A stretch of 64,000 bases of DNA from Isoetes taiwanensis (GCA_021234155.1 JAJEKV010000038.1:13420213-13484212); one strand, 5' to 3'. Shown: positions 19,922 through 31,281, numbered from the stretch's first letter. Made by a program: numbers and translations. Notes: generated by a model from the letters alone, not told the origin.

Positions 19922-21385
19922 TTTATTTTCATTCCCCATATCACACCTTTACAAATGCCCTTAGCCTAACTCTTATTTGCAATCTCTTATACTTCCTTGC
20001 TTCATTTACCATTGTGCCCTAAGTACCCATGCCACTCAAATATCCCCCATGGAATATTCCAGTTATGGTATCTACCTAGAATATTCCCCAAAAGATTAGG
20101 GTTACCATAGACCCAAATGATTAAAAGCTTCATAATTATTTTTGGGTACCTTTGGAACCATGGCCTAGCTTCTCAGAATTGCTAAATACAACATATTCTC
20201 AGTTTATACCCCAAAAAATACGGCCACCGTATCGCGAAATTTCTGGAAAAATACCCTTGAAGAACCCTAAGTCTGGAAACCTGCTCGAATCACGCCGGAA
20301 TGGAATCATTAGGCTCTGAAAACTATCTATTTCTGTATTCCCGTCCTTAAGCATCCTATCAAGCCTAAACTTAAGCTCTAAGATGCCTAACCAACATTAA
20401 ACCTAAACATATATACTGGGAAAACAATGACAGAAGATTTTTGAAGGCCCAGACGCATCAAACCTCAACATTGATACATGCTGAGCATGATCTGAAGACG
20501 TTTATGAAGTATCTGAGTGTTCCACAGTTCGATTTGAGAGAATTGGACTGATATTCCTGTTATGAAATTACTTTATGACCTCCTGAGATATTTTGATGAT
20601 TGATTTATGATCCTAAGACCTTTATTCATATTATACTACCTTCATAACAATGAAAATTGCCTGCCAAGTATCTAAAAAGTTGACTGTCATGATCTTCTAG
20701 TATTTTTGCCACAAACATTTTTACAGTAAGAAATTCCATCATTTTTTCTTGCATATGACAACCTGCCCTTCTTTTCCTATCACATTTGCACCTGTGTGCA
20801 CAAAAAGTTTGAAAAAAAACCATTTTAAACTCGAGTTATCTTTTTTTGCATTCTCTCTGACACAATTTTAGACTGTTATTCACAAAACAGTGCCAAAAAA
20901 ATAGTCTTCATGATCCAAATTTTGATTTGATTGCATGCCCCTCACCTTTGGGGCCTATACTTTATCTTTGCTTTGGAATCTCTTCAAAATTCCATCTGCA
21001 ACTCAAGTTACAAAATTCTGAGATCTGCCTGTAGTTTTGACTGATATTGGCCAAAAATTGACCCAACTTTGAGATCGAATATCTTGCAGACTAGAAGTCA
21101 GACTTGGTCAAGATCTTCTCCCTTGTTTGCCTATAACTTTTCTGTACAAGTCACAATGATTTGACCTTGGAAATCAATCCACCTATAAGAGCTACATCAA
21201 TTTGAGTAAGGGATCCATATTCTTGAATTTGGAAAGCTATGATTGCTTGATATTTGAACTTTTTCCTTGAGAAATTTTTGTGTAGACTGATCACCTTAAG
21301 TGATCTGGAGGTTCTAACCCCAACTTGAGCATAAACTCAAGTTGGCTTCTTGTGTTTGACTCTCTAGCCAGGTTGAGGGTCAACA
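19922..21385 (+). repeat. 3' LTR of the Ty3 element
   Basis: It matches 5346-6698 almost throughout and ends GGGTCAACA at 21385. It contains an extra 102 bp at 20934-21035 (GCATGCCCCTCACC to GCCTGTAG) relative to the 5' copy. The next bases are GGCTC; no matching copy stands left of the 5' LTR, in keeping with a lost left edge. Confidence 0.88.
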
Positions 21386-22716
21386 GGCTCTTACTACTCC
21401 AAGACCAAAGCTATGGTAAGAAACAAATAGCCTGTTTTCTATTTTTCTTTCTTGCTTTTTGAATCTAGTTTATTAGCCTGCTTTGTTCATAGATTCAGCT
21501 AAGCAAAAACTAGAAAAAGAATATTATTTTAAATCCTGCATCTGATTTATTATTAAACATGCAATCACCCCAGAAGCTGCACATATTTTGCTCTGACTGC
21601 CTGCGAATTTGTCAGCCCAATCTTTCTATGATACTGATTCAGGTTAAAAGTACATTATACTAATTGCTAGAACTGATATTAATCTCTGAAAGCCAATGCA
21701 ACATGGCTGGAGCATTTCAGCGAGCTAATGTTTGTAGGGAGGAGACAAAGTTGCCATCATCCATGCAGAGAATCATCATAGCATGTTGTTAAAAAATGAA
21801 TATTCCTGACACAGTATTCTTCCATTGATGAGTAGCATTAGCATTTCGGCTGCTCACTGCATCAGCTAGGAGTTTGTTGTCAGCACAAGAGGTACACTTC
21901 TTACTGTTTCAAGGAGTTTCGTTTCTAGTGATTGGTCTTGACCTGATTGGTGAACAAGCTAGCTAAGCATGTCCTGAGGCTGATTTGCATAACGAACAAG
22001 TTAGTATACTGAAAGTGCGCGCTGGCCTTGGAGATTGGACATCTTTTTTTTGAAATAGGAGTTTCAGCAACTGGCCATTAAAGCCAAGATAACACTTTTG
22101 CAGAGCTATAAAATAGTGATTTATTCTTGCGCCTTCTTTTGGAAAATATACTCAGTTCATTTTGATTAGGCTGGGAAGGAGTTATACCTCAGCCTTAGAA
22201 TTATTTAAGATGATTAACTGGAGCTTTAGCAGAATCCCAGATCCAGTCTTATTACTAACAGTTCTACACCATTCGCAAGGATATGGCAAGAATTGGCTTC
22301 TATTCTTTTGAGGAGCCTGGCCTGCTGGTTGGTAGGACCGAAGTATCTGAGTCCATTCTTTTGAGTCATTATAATATAAAATTCCATAAGACGAGTTAAC
22401 AATTCATAAATTTTAACATGCCTATACGTTTATATAGCACTCATTCACGCATTCGCCAACTATCACTTTGTAATTTGGGTTGCCCCTAGAGGGACAATCC
22501 CTTGCTTATGTCGTTTTTGGCATATTCCTACTATATGCCAGTATATGCCTTAAAGATGCCAAAAACTGCTCCAAACTTGTTGTAACCTGTAAATTGTCGG
22601 TCGCCCCTGTCACTGGGCGGGCACGGTTCAAATCGGGTAACCGAAAGAAAGGAAGGATGCATGGAGGCCATCGGCAAGGTAAGCCTGTCTTTTTCCCTTT
22701 TTTTTTCTTGGTATAG
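21386..22716. other. no gene recognised
   Basis: AT-rich DNA with only short chance frames. A T-rich run near 22690-22708 precedes the phosphatase pseudogene. GGTTCAAATCGGG at 22627 looks like a pol III B box but no A box pairs with it. Confidence 0.6.
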
Positions 22717-23553
22717 CTCATTCCGAGATGGCCTAAGGATGATTATATTCTTAGAAGCAACAGAATTACACACATACTGAATTGTGTGGGTGGCGCTTGT
22801 CTGGAGTATTTTCTCGATGAATTTCTATACAAGAACATTTGGCTAGAGTACTCAACTTCTGAAGATGTCATTTGTGTTCTTTACGACGTTTTTTATTTCA
22901 TAGAGGATGTCAGGGAGCAAGCAGGCGGAAGAGTTTTTGTCCATTGCTTAGAGGATGTATCCAAGTCAGCTACTCTTGTCATAGCTTATATAGTGTGGAG
23001 AGAACATCATGGATATGAAGATGTATATAAGGACGTTAAGCAGCTTAGGAGTGTTAGCAGTCCCAATATTGGATTTTCTTTTCAATTGATGCAACGACAT
23101 AATAGGTTTCTTGGACAGTCTGTCAAGCAGATGCCTTGTGTTTGTCGGCTATCACCTCAATCAACATATGATGCAACCCTGCTTGTGCCAAAAGTCACAA
23201 TCTCTAATAATTTTGATGCTTTAGGTTCACGAGGGGCTTTCATTGTGCAGCTTATGAATAGATTGTATGTTTGACGATAAGGAAATGCTGGCAGCTGGTG
23301 ATCGTGTAGCCTTTCAATTAGTCCGTTATGAGAATGTCCAAGGCTCAATTGTGAGTGTGAGTGAAGGCAGGAGCCTCCTCTATTTCTTACTGCTCTCTTA
23401 GAAGAAAATTATTCTCTTGAAACTCTAAAGGGATGCAGATCAGGGCCGAGGCTTGTTTCAGAATATGATAAAGACTATGAAGCATATAACAGTGCTTGCT
23501 GTGATAGTTCAGTTCTTCCATTACGAGGAAACCGCTTTGGTAGAACCTCATAG
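22717..23553 (+). pseudogene. MKP1-like dual-specificity phosphatase, broken fragment
   Basis: Plant MKP1 removes phosphates from MAP kinases and has a phosphatase domain followed by a gelsolin-like region. Here the frame from 22717 reads DDYILRSNRITHILNCVGGA, then NIWLEYSTSEDV, DVREQAGGRVFVHC and SATLVIAYIVWREHHGYEDV, following the phosphatase domain in order. The signature loop is HCLEDVSKSA: the catalytic Cys is kept but the invariant Arg of HCxxGxxR has become Lys and the Gly is lost, so it could not work. The next part (LLVPKVTISN, SRGAFIVQL) matches the start of the gelsolin-like region. A TGA at 23272 and two later frameshifts follow; reading shifts to FQLVRYENVQGSIVSVSEG and then SEYDKDYEAYNSA, ending at TAG 23551. 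No introns are visible. The N-terminus is absent. Confidence 0.8.
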
Positions 23554-24535
23554 GTAAATTTTCAGGAACTTGCAGATTTTTTCAGGTTGAAAAATTATTG
23601 GCAACATCTTGTGGTCTAGATCAGCACTTTCTTGTATTTATTGATAATCCATGGCCACGGAAAGATATAACTGTTAACTAGGGTGCCTTTACCTATACCA
23701 GGTATTTTTGTTTTCCTTTTTCTTCTGGAATAGCTCTCATTTCTTTATTTGATTTCTAATTACAATATGCTGGTTATCATCTATACCACCTTTTAATTGG
23801 CAATCTTGTCTATTTTCACACAGATATTTCCATTGACCATGACAACCAAGTCATCTGTTCCGAAAGCATAGCAAGGTAATTGTTGCTTCCCGCGTTTTCT
23901 TGATTTTTGTTATACAAGTGCAACAACATTGTTCCTAGAATTAAGTTGCTTATGTTATTGGAATACAACTGTTATTGAGATGAGTCGAAAGGTAATCCAT
24001 ATGCTATCTGTAACATTATCTTATAGAGCTGCACTTCATTGACTGAAGTCATATCAACTTATAGAGCTGCACTTCATCGAGTAGAGTCATATCAACAAGT
24101 TGTGTAACCTTGCCCCACCTACAATAGGAATCTTCTGCTTCTGCAGGTGTTATGTTTGGGGAGCCCGTGGTCACATTTCAAGGGAAAAATGCATTTCGAG
24201 ATGTTGATCATAAATGGCATTCTAGCATTTTTTTTGTTACCACAGGACCTTGGGATGCTGAGTGCTTGCATGTGATTTTGCAAGGGTATTGCATCATTCC
24301 CTCTAACTATATAGGCTATAGATTGTGCAAGTGATTACATCTCAAATTTAAGCTATAGGAATCCAACAACACATCTATACAATAATGATAAGTTTCAGTT
24401 ATATTTTGCTGAGATTTGTGAATCCTATTCATGAAGGTCGCTTATAATTTTCTGCCTTAGAGATCTGAGAGTCCATATATTTTAGCATCTTGCTACATAG
24501 TAGACTTCCAATTTTTGTTTCTTTGCAAGCAGCAA
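23554..24535. other. no gene recognised
   Basis: Possible further fragments of the phosphatase gene cannot be proven. A 60-residue open frame at 24152-24334 has no recognisable motif. A phrase containing TATAGAGCTGCACTTCAT is repeated at about 24023 and 24060. Confidence 0.5.
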
Positions 24536-24576
24536 CAATACTCAGAATTCTGGAGTATCATAGCAAGAGGTCAACT

Positions 24577-24632
24577 ATGAATGTGTTCAGTTCATATGCA
24601 GATAATTCAGATCTTTGTGGCTTCCCATTATG
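24577..24632 (+). pseudogene. C-terminal cap of an LRR receptor-like protein, tiny fragment
   Basis: ATGAATGTGTTCAGTTCATA onward reads MNVFSSYADNSDLCGFPL and then stop. This is the typical cap after the last leucine-rich repeat of plant LRR receptor-like proteins (F..N..LCG.PL). Upstream AGAGGTCAACT would give the preceding Arg-Gly-Gln in another frame, so a frameshift separates it from any repeat. No LRR unit is readable before it. It is a different lineage from the copies at 28.9, 51, 54 and 63 kb, whose cap reads MGFCGFPFPS. Confidence 0.6.
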
Positions 24633-24639
24633 AAAGTAC

Positions 24640-25535
24640 TCCGAAAACATTACTTCTGCTCTAAGTTTAGGTCTAGAGCATAAAAGTTGTTAACTTTTAT
24701 GCACAGTAGCAGTCATCTGAAAGTGTACTCTTTTTGTTGGAGACTAAAGAAATCTAGCATCGCACTTGATGTAGATCATATACACATTTCGTTATTGGAA
24801 GGAGAAAATTATGGGTCAATTCTTTGCCAGATGTCAAACTTTTCATTTTGTATCTAGATATTTCTAAATATTTTCATCCTGAAACCTCCTTCAAACCTTA
24901 AGATTTAATCAAAATGCATATATAGACATTGTGCTCAACAATCTAATATGTACTCAATTATCACGCCAAACATTAGCTATAGGCCAAACCAAATAGCAAA
25001 CCAAATATTAAGGCACAAATACCCAGTGATATCCACGACAGAAAGCCACGATATATCCATCATAACAAGCCAAACCTTATTTCTTAAATGCATACAAGAC
25101 TCAATAAAAATGGTATAATTAGAGAAGCTAAAAGTTGAAGCGACATGTCACTAATAACAAACCAAAGGAACAAATATGAAACCAAGTGATATCCATAATA
25201 GCATGTCTCAATATACCTGGTAGCAAGCCTAATGCTATGTTAAATGAACCGATAAGAAATCTTCAAGGAGTTCTCTCATGTCTATGCTGATAAAACATGT
25301 ATTTCCATTCTTTGCTCTATTAGACTTGTCCTTATTCTTTTGCAATACTTGTTCCATGCCGAGCACCAAAGATTTCTTCAAGCCAATTTCCATAAAGTCA
25401 TGGTATCAAGTATTCCATTGTCTAGAAGTAGCAATTTGAATTGATTGTCAAAACATGACTTTGAACTATGATTTAAGCCACTTCACCCTCCGGCCATGGA
25501 GGGCAACCCTCCGTGTGCAACACCTTGTTTATTTT
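24640..25535. other. no gene recognised
   Basis: AT-rich DNA with no supported coding frame. A small hairpin GGAGGGCAACCCTCC lies near 25497. Confidence 0.6.
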
Positions 25536-25704
25536 CTAATCTGTTGACTTCTTAAGTTTTTACATTTTATTTCTTAATAAAATCTTCAATATTAGAAGAT
25601 GCAATCACATTATGGAATGGATTACAAATCAATAAGTTAATATGCCTGAGCACCATATCTAATGCTAATAATGGCCTTGGGGCGCTCCATAGCACCTTAG
25701 CACC

Positions 25705-26232
25705 TTATCTTATTATATTAGCCAAGTCTATCAGGTGTTGTGTAAAATTGGCTTGCAATGCCTCCACCCCTTTTATATGCTGCTTCGTAGTGTTAAATTG
25801 GTCCACATTACTTTCACGCACATTAACTTGTCTTTTTCGCCCCACAATCCCCTCAGAAATATGAAGCCTATTTTTGTCTGAAATATCTTCAATATTAGGT
25901 TTCATTGCTGCAACCCTTTTATAACTTGCTGATGACTACTAGTTTTAATCACCCTGATTTATTATCCATGCTTATTGTGATGCAACTTTATCTAGTGTTT
26001 GTGGACACAAGCGTGTTTCATGAGCTTGCATGGCTTGAGCATGCTTATTGTGATGCAACTCTATCGAGTATTTGTTGACACAAGGGCGTTTCATGAGTAG
26101 CTCAATGGCTTGAGCTGCATGTTCTTGTAATGCCTCTTTCATGCTTCTATTAGAACTTGTGTGTGTCTGCACTGTTGCAGATTCCTTCTATACATTACCC
26201 ATATGATCATTGTCGTCTTTAGCCATCATTTA
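25705..26232 (-). pseudogene. unrecognised minus-strand coding remnant, also in copy 2
   Basis: On the minus strand 26232 opens MMAKDDNDHMGNV, meets a TAG, and continues in phase as KESATVQTHTSSNRS, EALQEHAAQAIELLMK and ELHHNKHAQAMQAHETR to a stop at 25972. A second stretch (25905-25705) reads NIEDISDKNRLHISEG and LQANFTQHLIDLANII. The first part is almost unchanged at 37560-37300, including the internal stop. The 365 bp missing here (36901-37265 in copy 2) adds further minus-strand coding-like sequence, so an exon or linker was deleted from copy 1. I do not recognise the family; it looks helical and polar. It may belong to a decayed transposon protein. Confidence 0.45.
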
Positions 26233-27091
26233 TAGAAGCAAATGTATTTGAATTGTGTATTTCTAGAACAAGCAGAAAAATTGCGAAAAATGATTGCAGA
26301 AACCCTAACCAAATCCTGCCAAGATACTTGTTTCACCCTTAAACTTCACCAATGCATATGATGCCATAATCATATCAAGCATGTCATGGATTGTCTTGTG
26401 AGATCGTTTCTAAAGCTAATCCATGTTCTTCTAGCATTATCAAGTAAGAATAAGATGTATCTATTCTAAAAACAAGCAATCATGAGCTATATGATAGGGA
26501 ACAAATGAGGGCAAATGTGAATACAATAAATTAGAGACCAGAATAGAGAGTATAGTAGACATCATAATAGGTGGAATTAAAAAAAAATATTCACATGGTT
26601 TAAACTAGAAAGATATATATATATTATATGCCTTAAAAAGTTCAATGCTTAACCCACTCCTCGTTTTTGTGTAGAAATTCGCGTTTGTGCATTCTCAATA
26701 CTATTCCGCACAACGATTGAGAATTAGCGTTATATGTCTAAATGCCTTGAACGAACTATGCTCTCCAATATCCATTGAGTTAAGGAACGCCAAAATTTGG
26801 ATCTCTAAGCCACCAAGTAAGTTGAACTTCCTAGCATTTTTGGTATTTCTTTTTTTTTTTGGATAATTTTTGGACATCAAGTTCCTAGTGGCACTCCTTC
26901 TTCGACATCGTCAACAGAATTGTCAATTATGTAAGAGATTCAAAGACACGAGAGAAGACATGAAAAATGCTATATTCAACTTGAAAAATATCTTTATACA
27001 TCTGTTTCCAATAAATGATGACCAAAGGGTGCTTGGATGAAAAAACCTTATGTGGGATGCATAAGGGAAAACCCAAGGGCTCAAAATGTTA

Positions 27092-27813
27092 TCATAATAC
27101 CATTGTATATTGCTGATCGAACAAGAGACGAGAATCTTCACATTCTAGCAACTCCATCATAGTGGGGTATTGTGGACTCCACAAAAATTCCTGATTGTCA
27201 AAATCTGTAGAATAATATGAGCCATCAAGTTCTTCAAATTCTGGCAAATTTTGCCAGCAGCTGTTTGGACTAATATTGCAGTTATAAGATTCGTCCACAG
27301 ATTCCGCCATATTTAGAGGCATATTTGGATCAAAGGCTTGAAGAAATTCACATTCTTGCCACTCATACTCGTCTCCAGAATCAAAACTAGAATTAGGGTT
27401 ACCGTTTCCACTACTACTATCGCCTGACTCCAATGCTTCGTCCGTTTCAAGCTCCTGCACTTGTAGCTGGCGAATTTCCGCTCCGGACAATCGCGCACGA
27501 ATTTCTTGTAGCTCATGTTTCTAATTTTGCCCATGGGCGGAAAACGGTGAGTCATGCTTTGCCGTTTTTTCAAGTTCTGCCTTCTTTTTTTCGCCTGCTC
27601 GCTTTTGAATCGCTTCTTTGTTTCTTTGGCCTGCTTACACTTGAAACGCCCTTGCCAAATGCTCTTGTTGTTGAAGAAATCGAACCTTGTTTCGTAGCTT
27701 AAGCAGTTTGGACAAGGAAAACATCTATTGTATTTCTTGCATATCTCCTTCGCCATCTCCATCTTTGTTGTCGCCATCTTTCCCAAGCTCAGACTGCTGC
27801 AAACAATGCCCAT
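27092..27813 (-). pseudogene. unrecognised protein: basic Cys-containing N-terminus, acidic C-terminus (copy 1)
   Basis: From ATG 27813 (MGIVCSSLSLGKMATTK) the protein has a Cys-containing segment (YNRCFPCPNCLSYETRFDFF) and a strongly basic stretch (QAKKRRQNLKKRQ) up to FVRDCP. In the homologous copy at 56 kb about 52 bases follow here that are missing from copy 1, so the frame shifts. The second half (27490-27092) reads IRQLQVQELETDEALESGD, GNPNSSFDSGDEYEWQECEF and ends LLFDQQYTMVL. The C-terminus is acidic with spaced Trp, Phe and Leu, like a transcription activation region. The N-terminus could bind nucleic acid. These roles are inference; I know no family with this layout. The estimated full length is near 260 residues. 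Confidence 0.55.
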
Positions 27814-27929
27814 TTTGTTACATCGCCCAGGTCTTATATTTAGTCCCTTTCCCTTCCATGAATGTGCCCATTTGCTAAAAACGCGTACTTTTTTATAATA
27901 TCTACGTTGTAGGCTAAATATCTATGCTA

Positions 27930-28085
27930 ATAATAGTAAAATAACGCGGTGGTTTGACAGATTTGTTTAATCCATCACCCGAGCTTTATGCCTATAGTTT
28001 CCTTTATTCTGTGTATCTCGGATCGCAGATGGTTTTGGAGCTTCAGTATAGGTATATGCACTTTGATTCTTTGTTAAATGTACGT
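27930..28085 (+). pseudogene. divergent coding remnant (copy 1)
   Basis: Starting about 120 bases from the minus-strand gene and pointing away from it, an open stretch without ATG reads LTDLFNPSPELYAYSFLYSV, then YLGSQMVLELQYRYMHFDSL. The same stretch at 55956-55840 on the other strand is followed there by a pyrimidine run and CAG, like an intron end. Copy 1 diverges after 28080. It is probably one exon of a gene that shared a promoter region with the acidic-protein gene. Confidence 0.4.
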
Positions 28086-28437
28086 ATGAAATTGTCAAGA
28101 TCCTGAAAAGAACAGAGCAGGTAATGCTGTGTTAAAGCTGAGAATACGAGGAACAATTCATCTGCATCATAAGCCTACAAATAGCACTCAGAAAAGATGC
28201 AATATGAATAATTGCAAAGAACACCTTGGATTGTGCGGTGTTAGAACTCTGGTGATAAAAGTGACCCAGTTCTTATTCATTGGAAAGTTCCAATTCTTTT
28301 GCCCTCTATTAAATGAACACAATAAACACAACAGGTGGTCCTTGTTTAGAATCCATAGGACATCCAAAAAGCATCTAAACACGTCCTCTTCCATACAAGT
28401 TTGGCCAATCCTTGCCTGCAGTTGCTTACTCAAGTAA

Positions 28438-29170
28438 TGCTAAGACTTTACTGTTGTCATTTTTTTCAGGGGAACATCAATATTGGGACAGAAGAATCTG
28501 CTGCTGCTGAAGAGAAAATTCAGTCCCATGAATAATTGCGTAAGTGGCTAAGCAATCTCACATGCTTTTTCTTTCTTCACAAATCGGAGGCCGCCTCAAA
28601 TTCAAGGAGTTATGGTTTTGTAACCTGATTCAAACCAGCAAACAATATTACACTAAATTTTTGCTGGAGAAGAAGTATGAACATAATTCTGAGGATCGAA
28701 GCACAGTGATAATAAAGCATTTCCACTTGGTGAAAAGGACACAAAATCAGCATTTGTAGAACACAGATGCAGTGTCCATTTTTTGGCATGGCCGAATCAT
28801 TATGACCAGGTGCTGATAGAATCAGTTTGAACAATGTTGTAAGATTGCTATCTTTAATTTACTAAGTATTATTACTGAATGTCTCCTTGTCTTAAGAGGA
28901 CTAGCTTGCATTGGTTTTCTCGTGTTTGGAATTTATGGAAATCAAGTGCTCAACAAGGATGATAGAAGGGAATGGGAAGCCACAAAATCCCATGTTTTCC
29001 TTGGATGACGCAGAAGGATATTTATCACCCTTGATGGACCCTCTCAATTTATTGAGTGCCAAATTCAGGGATCTTAGATTACCTTCATTATCTCTTTTGG
29101 AAAATGGCACCAGTCAACCTATTGACAGATCTTCCCATGTGAAAAGGATAAGATACCACTATAATACCTG
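28438..29170 (-). repeat. LRR-block repeat, inverted copy
   Basis: Its reverse complement matches 50870-51610 and, with gaps, 54640-55235. It contains the LRR C-terminal remnant at 28901-29110 and its downstream flank. The stretch 28085-28437 next to it is not shared with the 55-kb copy, and its open frames match nothing I recognise. Confidence 0.85.
28901..29110 (-). pseudogene. C-terminal end of an LRR receptor-like protein (minus-strand copy)
   Basis: The minus strand reads PFSKRDNEGNLRSLNLALNK, LRGSIKGDKYPSASSKENMG and FCGFPFPSIILVEH. This is the last LRR (LxxLNLAxNKLxGSI) and the cap (SASSKENMGFCGFPFP) of plant LRR receptor-like proteins, which sit in the plasma membrane and sense peptides or pathogen molecules. 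No transmembrane helix follows in frame. Near-identical copies lie at 50916-51125, 54640-54800 and 63785-63945 on the plus strand. Confidence 0.7.
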
Positions 29171-29272
29171 TCTTCACCTCCACCGAATAATGCAAGTGCA
29201 TGAAGGTATTAAGGGAGTAGCCATCCCCGTCATTATCTCAGCTTCCTATAAGCTCTATAAAAGACCCAATTG

Positions 29273-29996
29273 ATTGGGCTTTCAAGTTGCTGTTAGTTAT
29301 GTTTTCATGGCTACATCATAGTTCTAGATATCCAAAACATTGGGCATTTATTTTGTAATGTCTACAAGACCCATATCTTTTGCCCTATGCTGAATGCTTT
29401 ACAAAATGAATTGTTGTGTAAGTTAAATCTCTGTTTTTCCTAAAAATGAAGCTTCGTCAAAAATATTTGTGTTATGAGAGTGCCTTAACATGATACATTT
29501 TTTTTTTTAATAAAGAATTGTATTTTGAAGTCAACACAGTCACGTAGGCCCATTTACAATTAACAAAGCCACAACAACCAATAACAACTAAACACATCAT
29601 TCTGAAATTCTATCAACTCCTTCCACACACTAAAACAATACTTGTGACTTCTATTTCAACATTGCCAACATTTAAACTCCTACAACTCCCTCTCTCAACA
29701 TTCTCAACAAAAGTACGATCAACAACTTCATACACATCTCTACAACTTCATGGATGCCTATAGTACATATGATGCATATGCATCACAATGGCAGATGCAC
29801 ATCTAATCAAAATCTTGCGAACACCGGGACAGCCGTACCCATCCCTTACAACTTTTCAAAACCAAGAACCATACCCCAATGTTATCTTTTTATAGGGTTG
29901 GCAATGTGCTACAAAAACAATTATGGAGTGTTATTCAAAAAATCACACAAAATGTGTGCAATGAGAAGAACTATTTAGACAAATTCAGTTTTTGTT
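29273..29996. other. no gene; T-run at 29503 may be a retroposon tail
   Basis: Positions 29273-29500 show nothing recognisable. A run of about 12 T (29501-29512) followed by AATAAAGAATTGTATTTTGA may be the poly(A) end of a minus-strand retroposon covering part of 29503-29990. No coding sequence of a LINE is readable and no duplication was found. Confidence 0.4.
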
Positions 29997-30391
29997 AACT
30001 TCTCTGGGATCAACTATGAATAATAAAAACTTGGTTACAAAACTGTGAAGTCGCTGCCGCAGTATTTTGTGACCCCTCGTCACCTTTTTGGCCATTACTC
30101 CCTCATACGGATGAACTACGGAATGTGCCCCAATTCGGAAACTAGACTCCGAGCCGGTTCCAACGAGGTAAAGGTCGCTTCAATCGGAGCTCTAGTTGCG
30201 GAGATATGTTCAACTGAATTTTCGGTTCTATTTATAGATCTCTCTGCGACTTTAGCCTTTTTTTAGCAGGCAGTTGCCTTTTGCCCCAAAATATCTCCTT
30301 GCCTTTAATTAGATTATATGACTAACACCTTTGCCTCTGTATTCATTTCTACAAATCCTCTGAGCCACTCCCCCGAGCTTGTGCCGTAACA
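29997..30391 (-). repeat. 3' LTR of the copia-like element (truncated)
   Basis: It matches 31479-31585 plus 32183-32469 once the LINE insertion is removed. Homology starts at AACTTCTCTGGGATC and ends at GCCGTAACA. The portion equivalent to 31297-31470 is missing or diverged. Confidence 0.85.
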
Positions 30392-30625
30392 ATTCCTTCC
30401 CGTCTCAAGACTGATCGTCCTCGATCATCTGTCTTGCGGGTCTTAACAATTCCTTCCCGTCTCAAGACTGATCGTTCTCGATCATCTGCCTTGCGGAAAT
30501 AATTTATTTTCTTCCTGTCTCAAGACTGATCGAACTCGATCATCTGCCTTGCAGGAATAATGTCTCTCCTTCCCGTCTCAAGACCGTCGAACTTCGATCA
30601 TCCGCCTGCGTGAAGGTCCACCTTT
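30392..30625 (-). repeat. four ~58-bp tandem units carrying repeated polypurine tracts
   Basis: Units beginning CTTCCCGTCTCAAGACTGAT lie at about 30396, 30453, 30511 and 30569. On the minus strand each contains GACGGGAAG, the polypurine tract sequence that abuts the LTR at 30391. Even the LTR-edge bases TAACAATTCC are copied at 30446. Positions 30626-31281 are non-coding interior without recognisable genes. Confidence 0.85.
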
Positions 30626-31281
30626 TCCCAAAGCTAGTCACCTGACTATCCGCTTTGCTGGAATAATAATCTTTCCCTATCCGCTTTGCTGGAATAACCA
30701 CCTTTCTTTCTAAGCTAGTCACCTGACTATCTGCTTTGAAAGGATTTCTTCTAGGCTGGTAAACTTACCATCTGCCTGACAATTCTAAGGGTCTGGCTTC
30801 TGTGCTGCAGTCACAGTTGCCCCCTTCTAAACTCTAGAGCAACATTCATTTGAAAAAGAAACTCCTTTCTTAACTCAAATCAAAACTATGCTCAAACTAG
30901 CAATTATAGGCACACACAAACTTGTTTAGTTTACTTATCTTTCAGACGACCAATCTAAATTCGCCCTCTATTCTTAGGCTTCTGCCTTCTCTTTGTCAAC
31001 TTGGAGATGGATCTTTTTGATCATTTGCAAAACATGCTTTTCTTGCTCCATATCTTCTAGACTCCAACTACTCAGGACAATCTTTTTCGTCTTTTGTCCT
31101 TTCTACTTTTCCTGCATCAAGAACAACAATAATTTCTTCCTTCCATCTCTGAGAGTCTGTTAAACCAACCGGTTAACCTTTCTGGAACTTTCTAGTCATT
31201 AGGTAACATTGAATTGGCTACTACAAAATCTCGAAACGTGTTAAAGGCCTAACACATGATTATTTTAACAAGATCAACTTA

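Larger units (their letters stand above)
5346..21385 (+). mobile_element. Ty3-type LTR retrotransposon, Tat/Athila-like, with nested insertions
   Basis: Two long repeats (about 1.35 and 1.46 kb) flank gag, three CCHC knuckles, an aspartic protease, an archaeal-like RNase H, RT, a Ty3 RNase H remnant and integrase. RT before integrase defines Ty3. The DGGS protease motif and the extra RNase H are Tat/Athila traits. Without the two insertions inside RT (9599-14827 and 14998-17144) the element would be about 8.7 kb. It is dead: frameshifts between gag and protease, between RNase H and RT and inside integrase, plus the insertions. The LTRs are still very similar, so the insertion is not ancient. 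Confidence 0.9.
25536..28080. repeat. 2.5-kb repeat unit, copy 1 (most complete)
   Basis: Sequence from TTGACTTCTTAAG to about 28080 recurs at 36497-38030 (left part) and, inverted, at 55845-57775 (right part). Together the copies define one unit that contains the unrecognised acidic-protein gene, a shorter minus-strand open frame and part of a divergent frame. Relative to copy 2, copy 1 lacks 365 bp at 25951 (present at 36901-37265). It may be a transposon of unknown class or a duplicated gene block. Confidence 0.85.

Noticed and set aside
22600-22660. tRNA-like stretch with GGTTCAAATC
   Set aside because: No acceptor stem, anticodon arm or A box can be fitted around it.
30540-30722. 60-residue minus-strand frame in the copia-like element as a gag
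   Set aside because: It reads through the tandem polypurine units and has no gag or zinc-knuckle feature.
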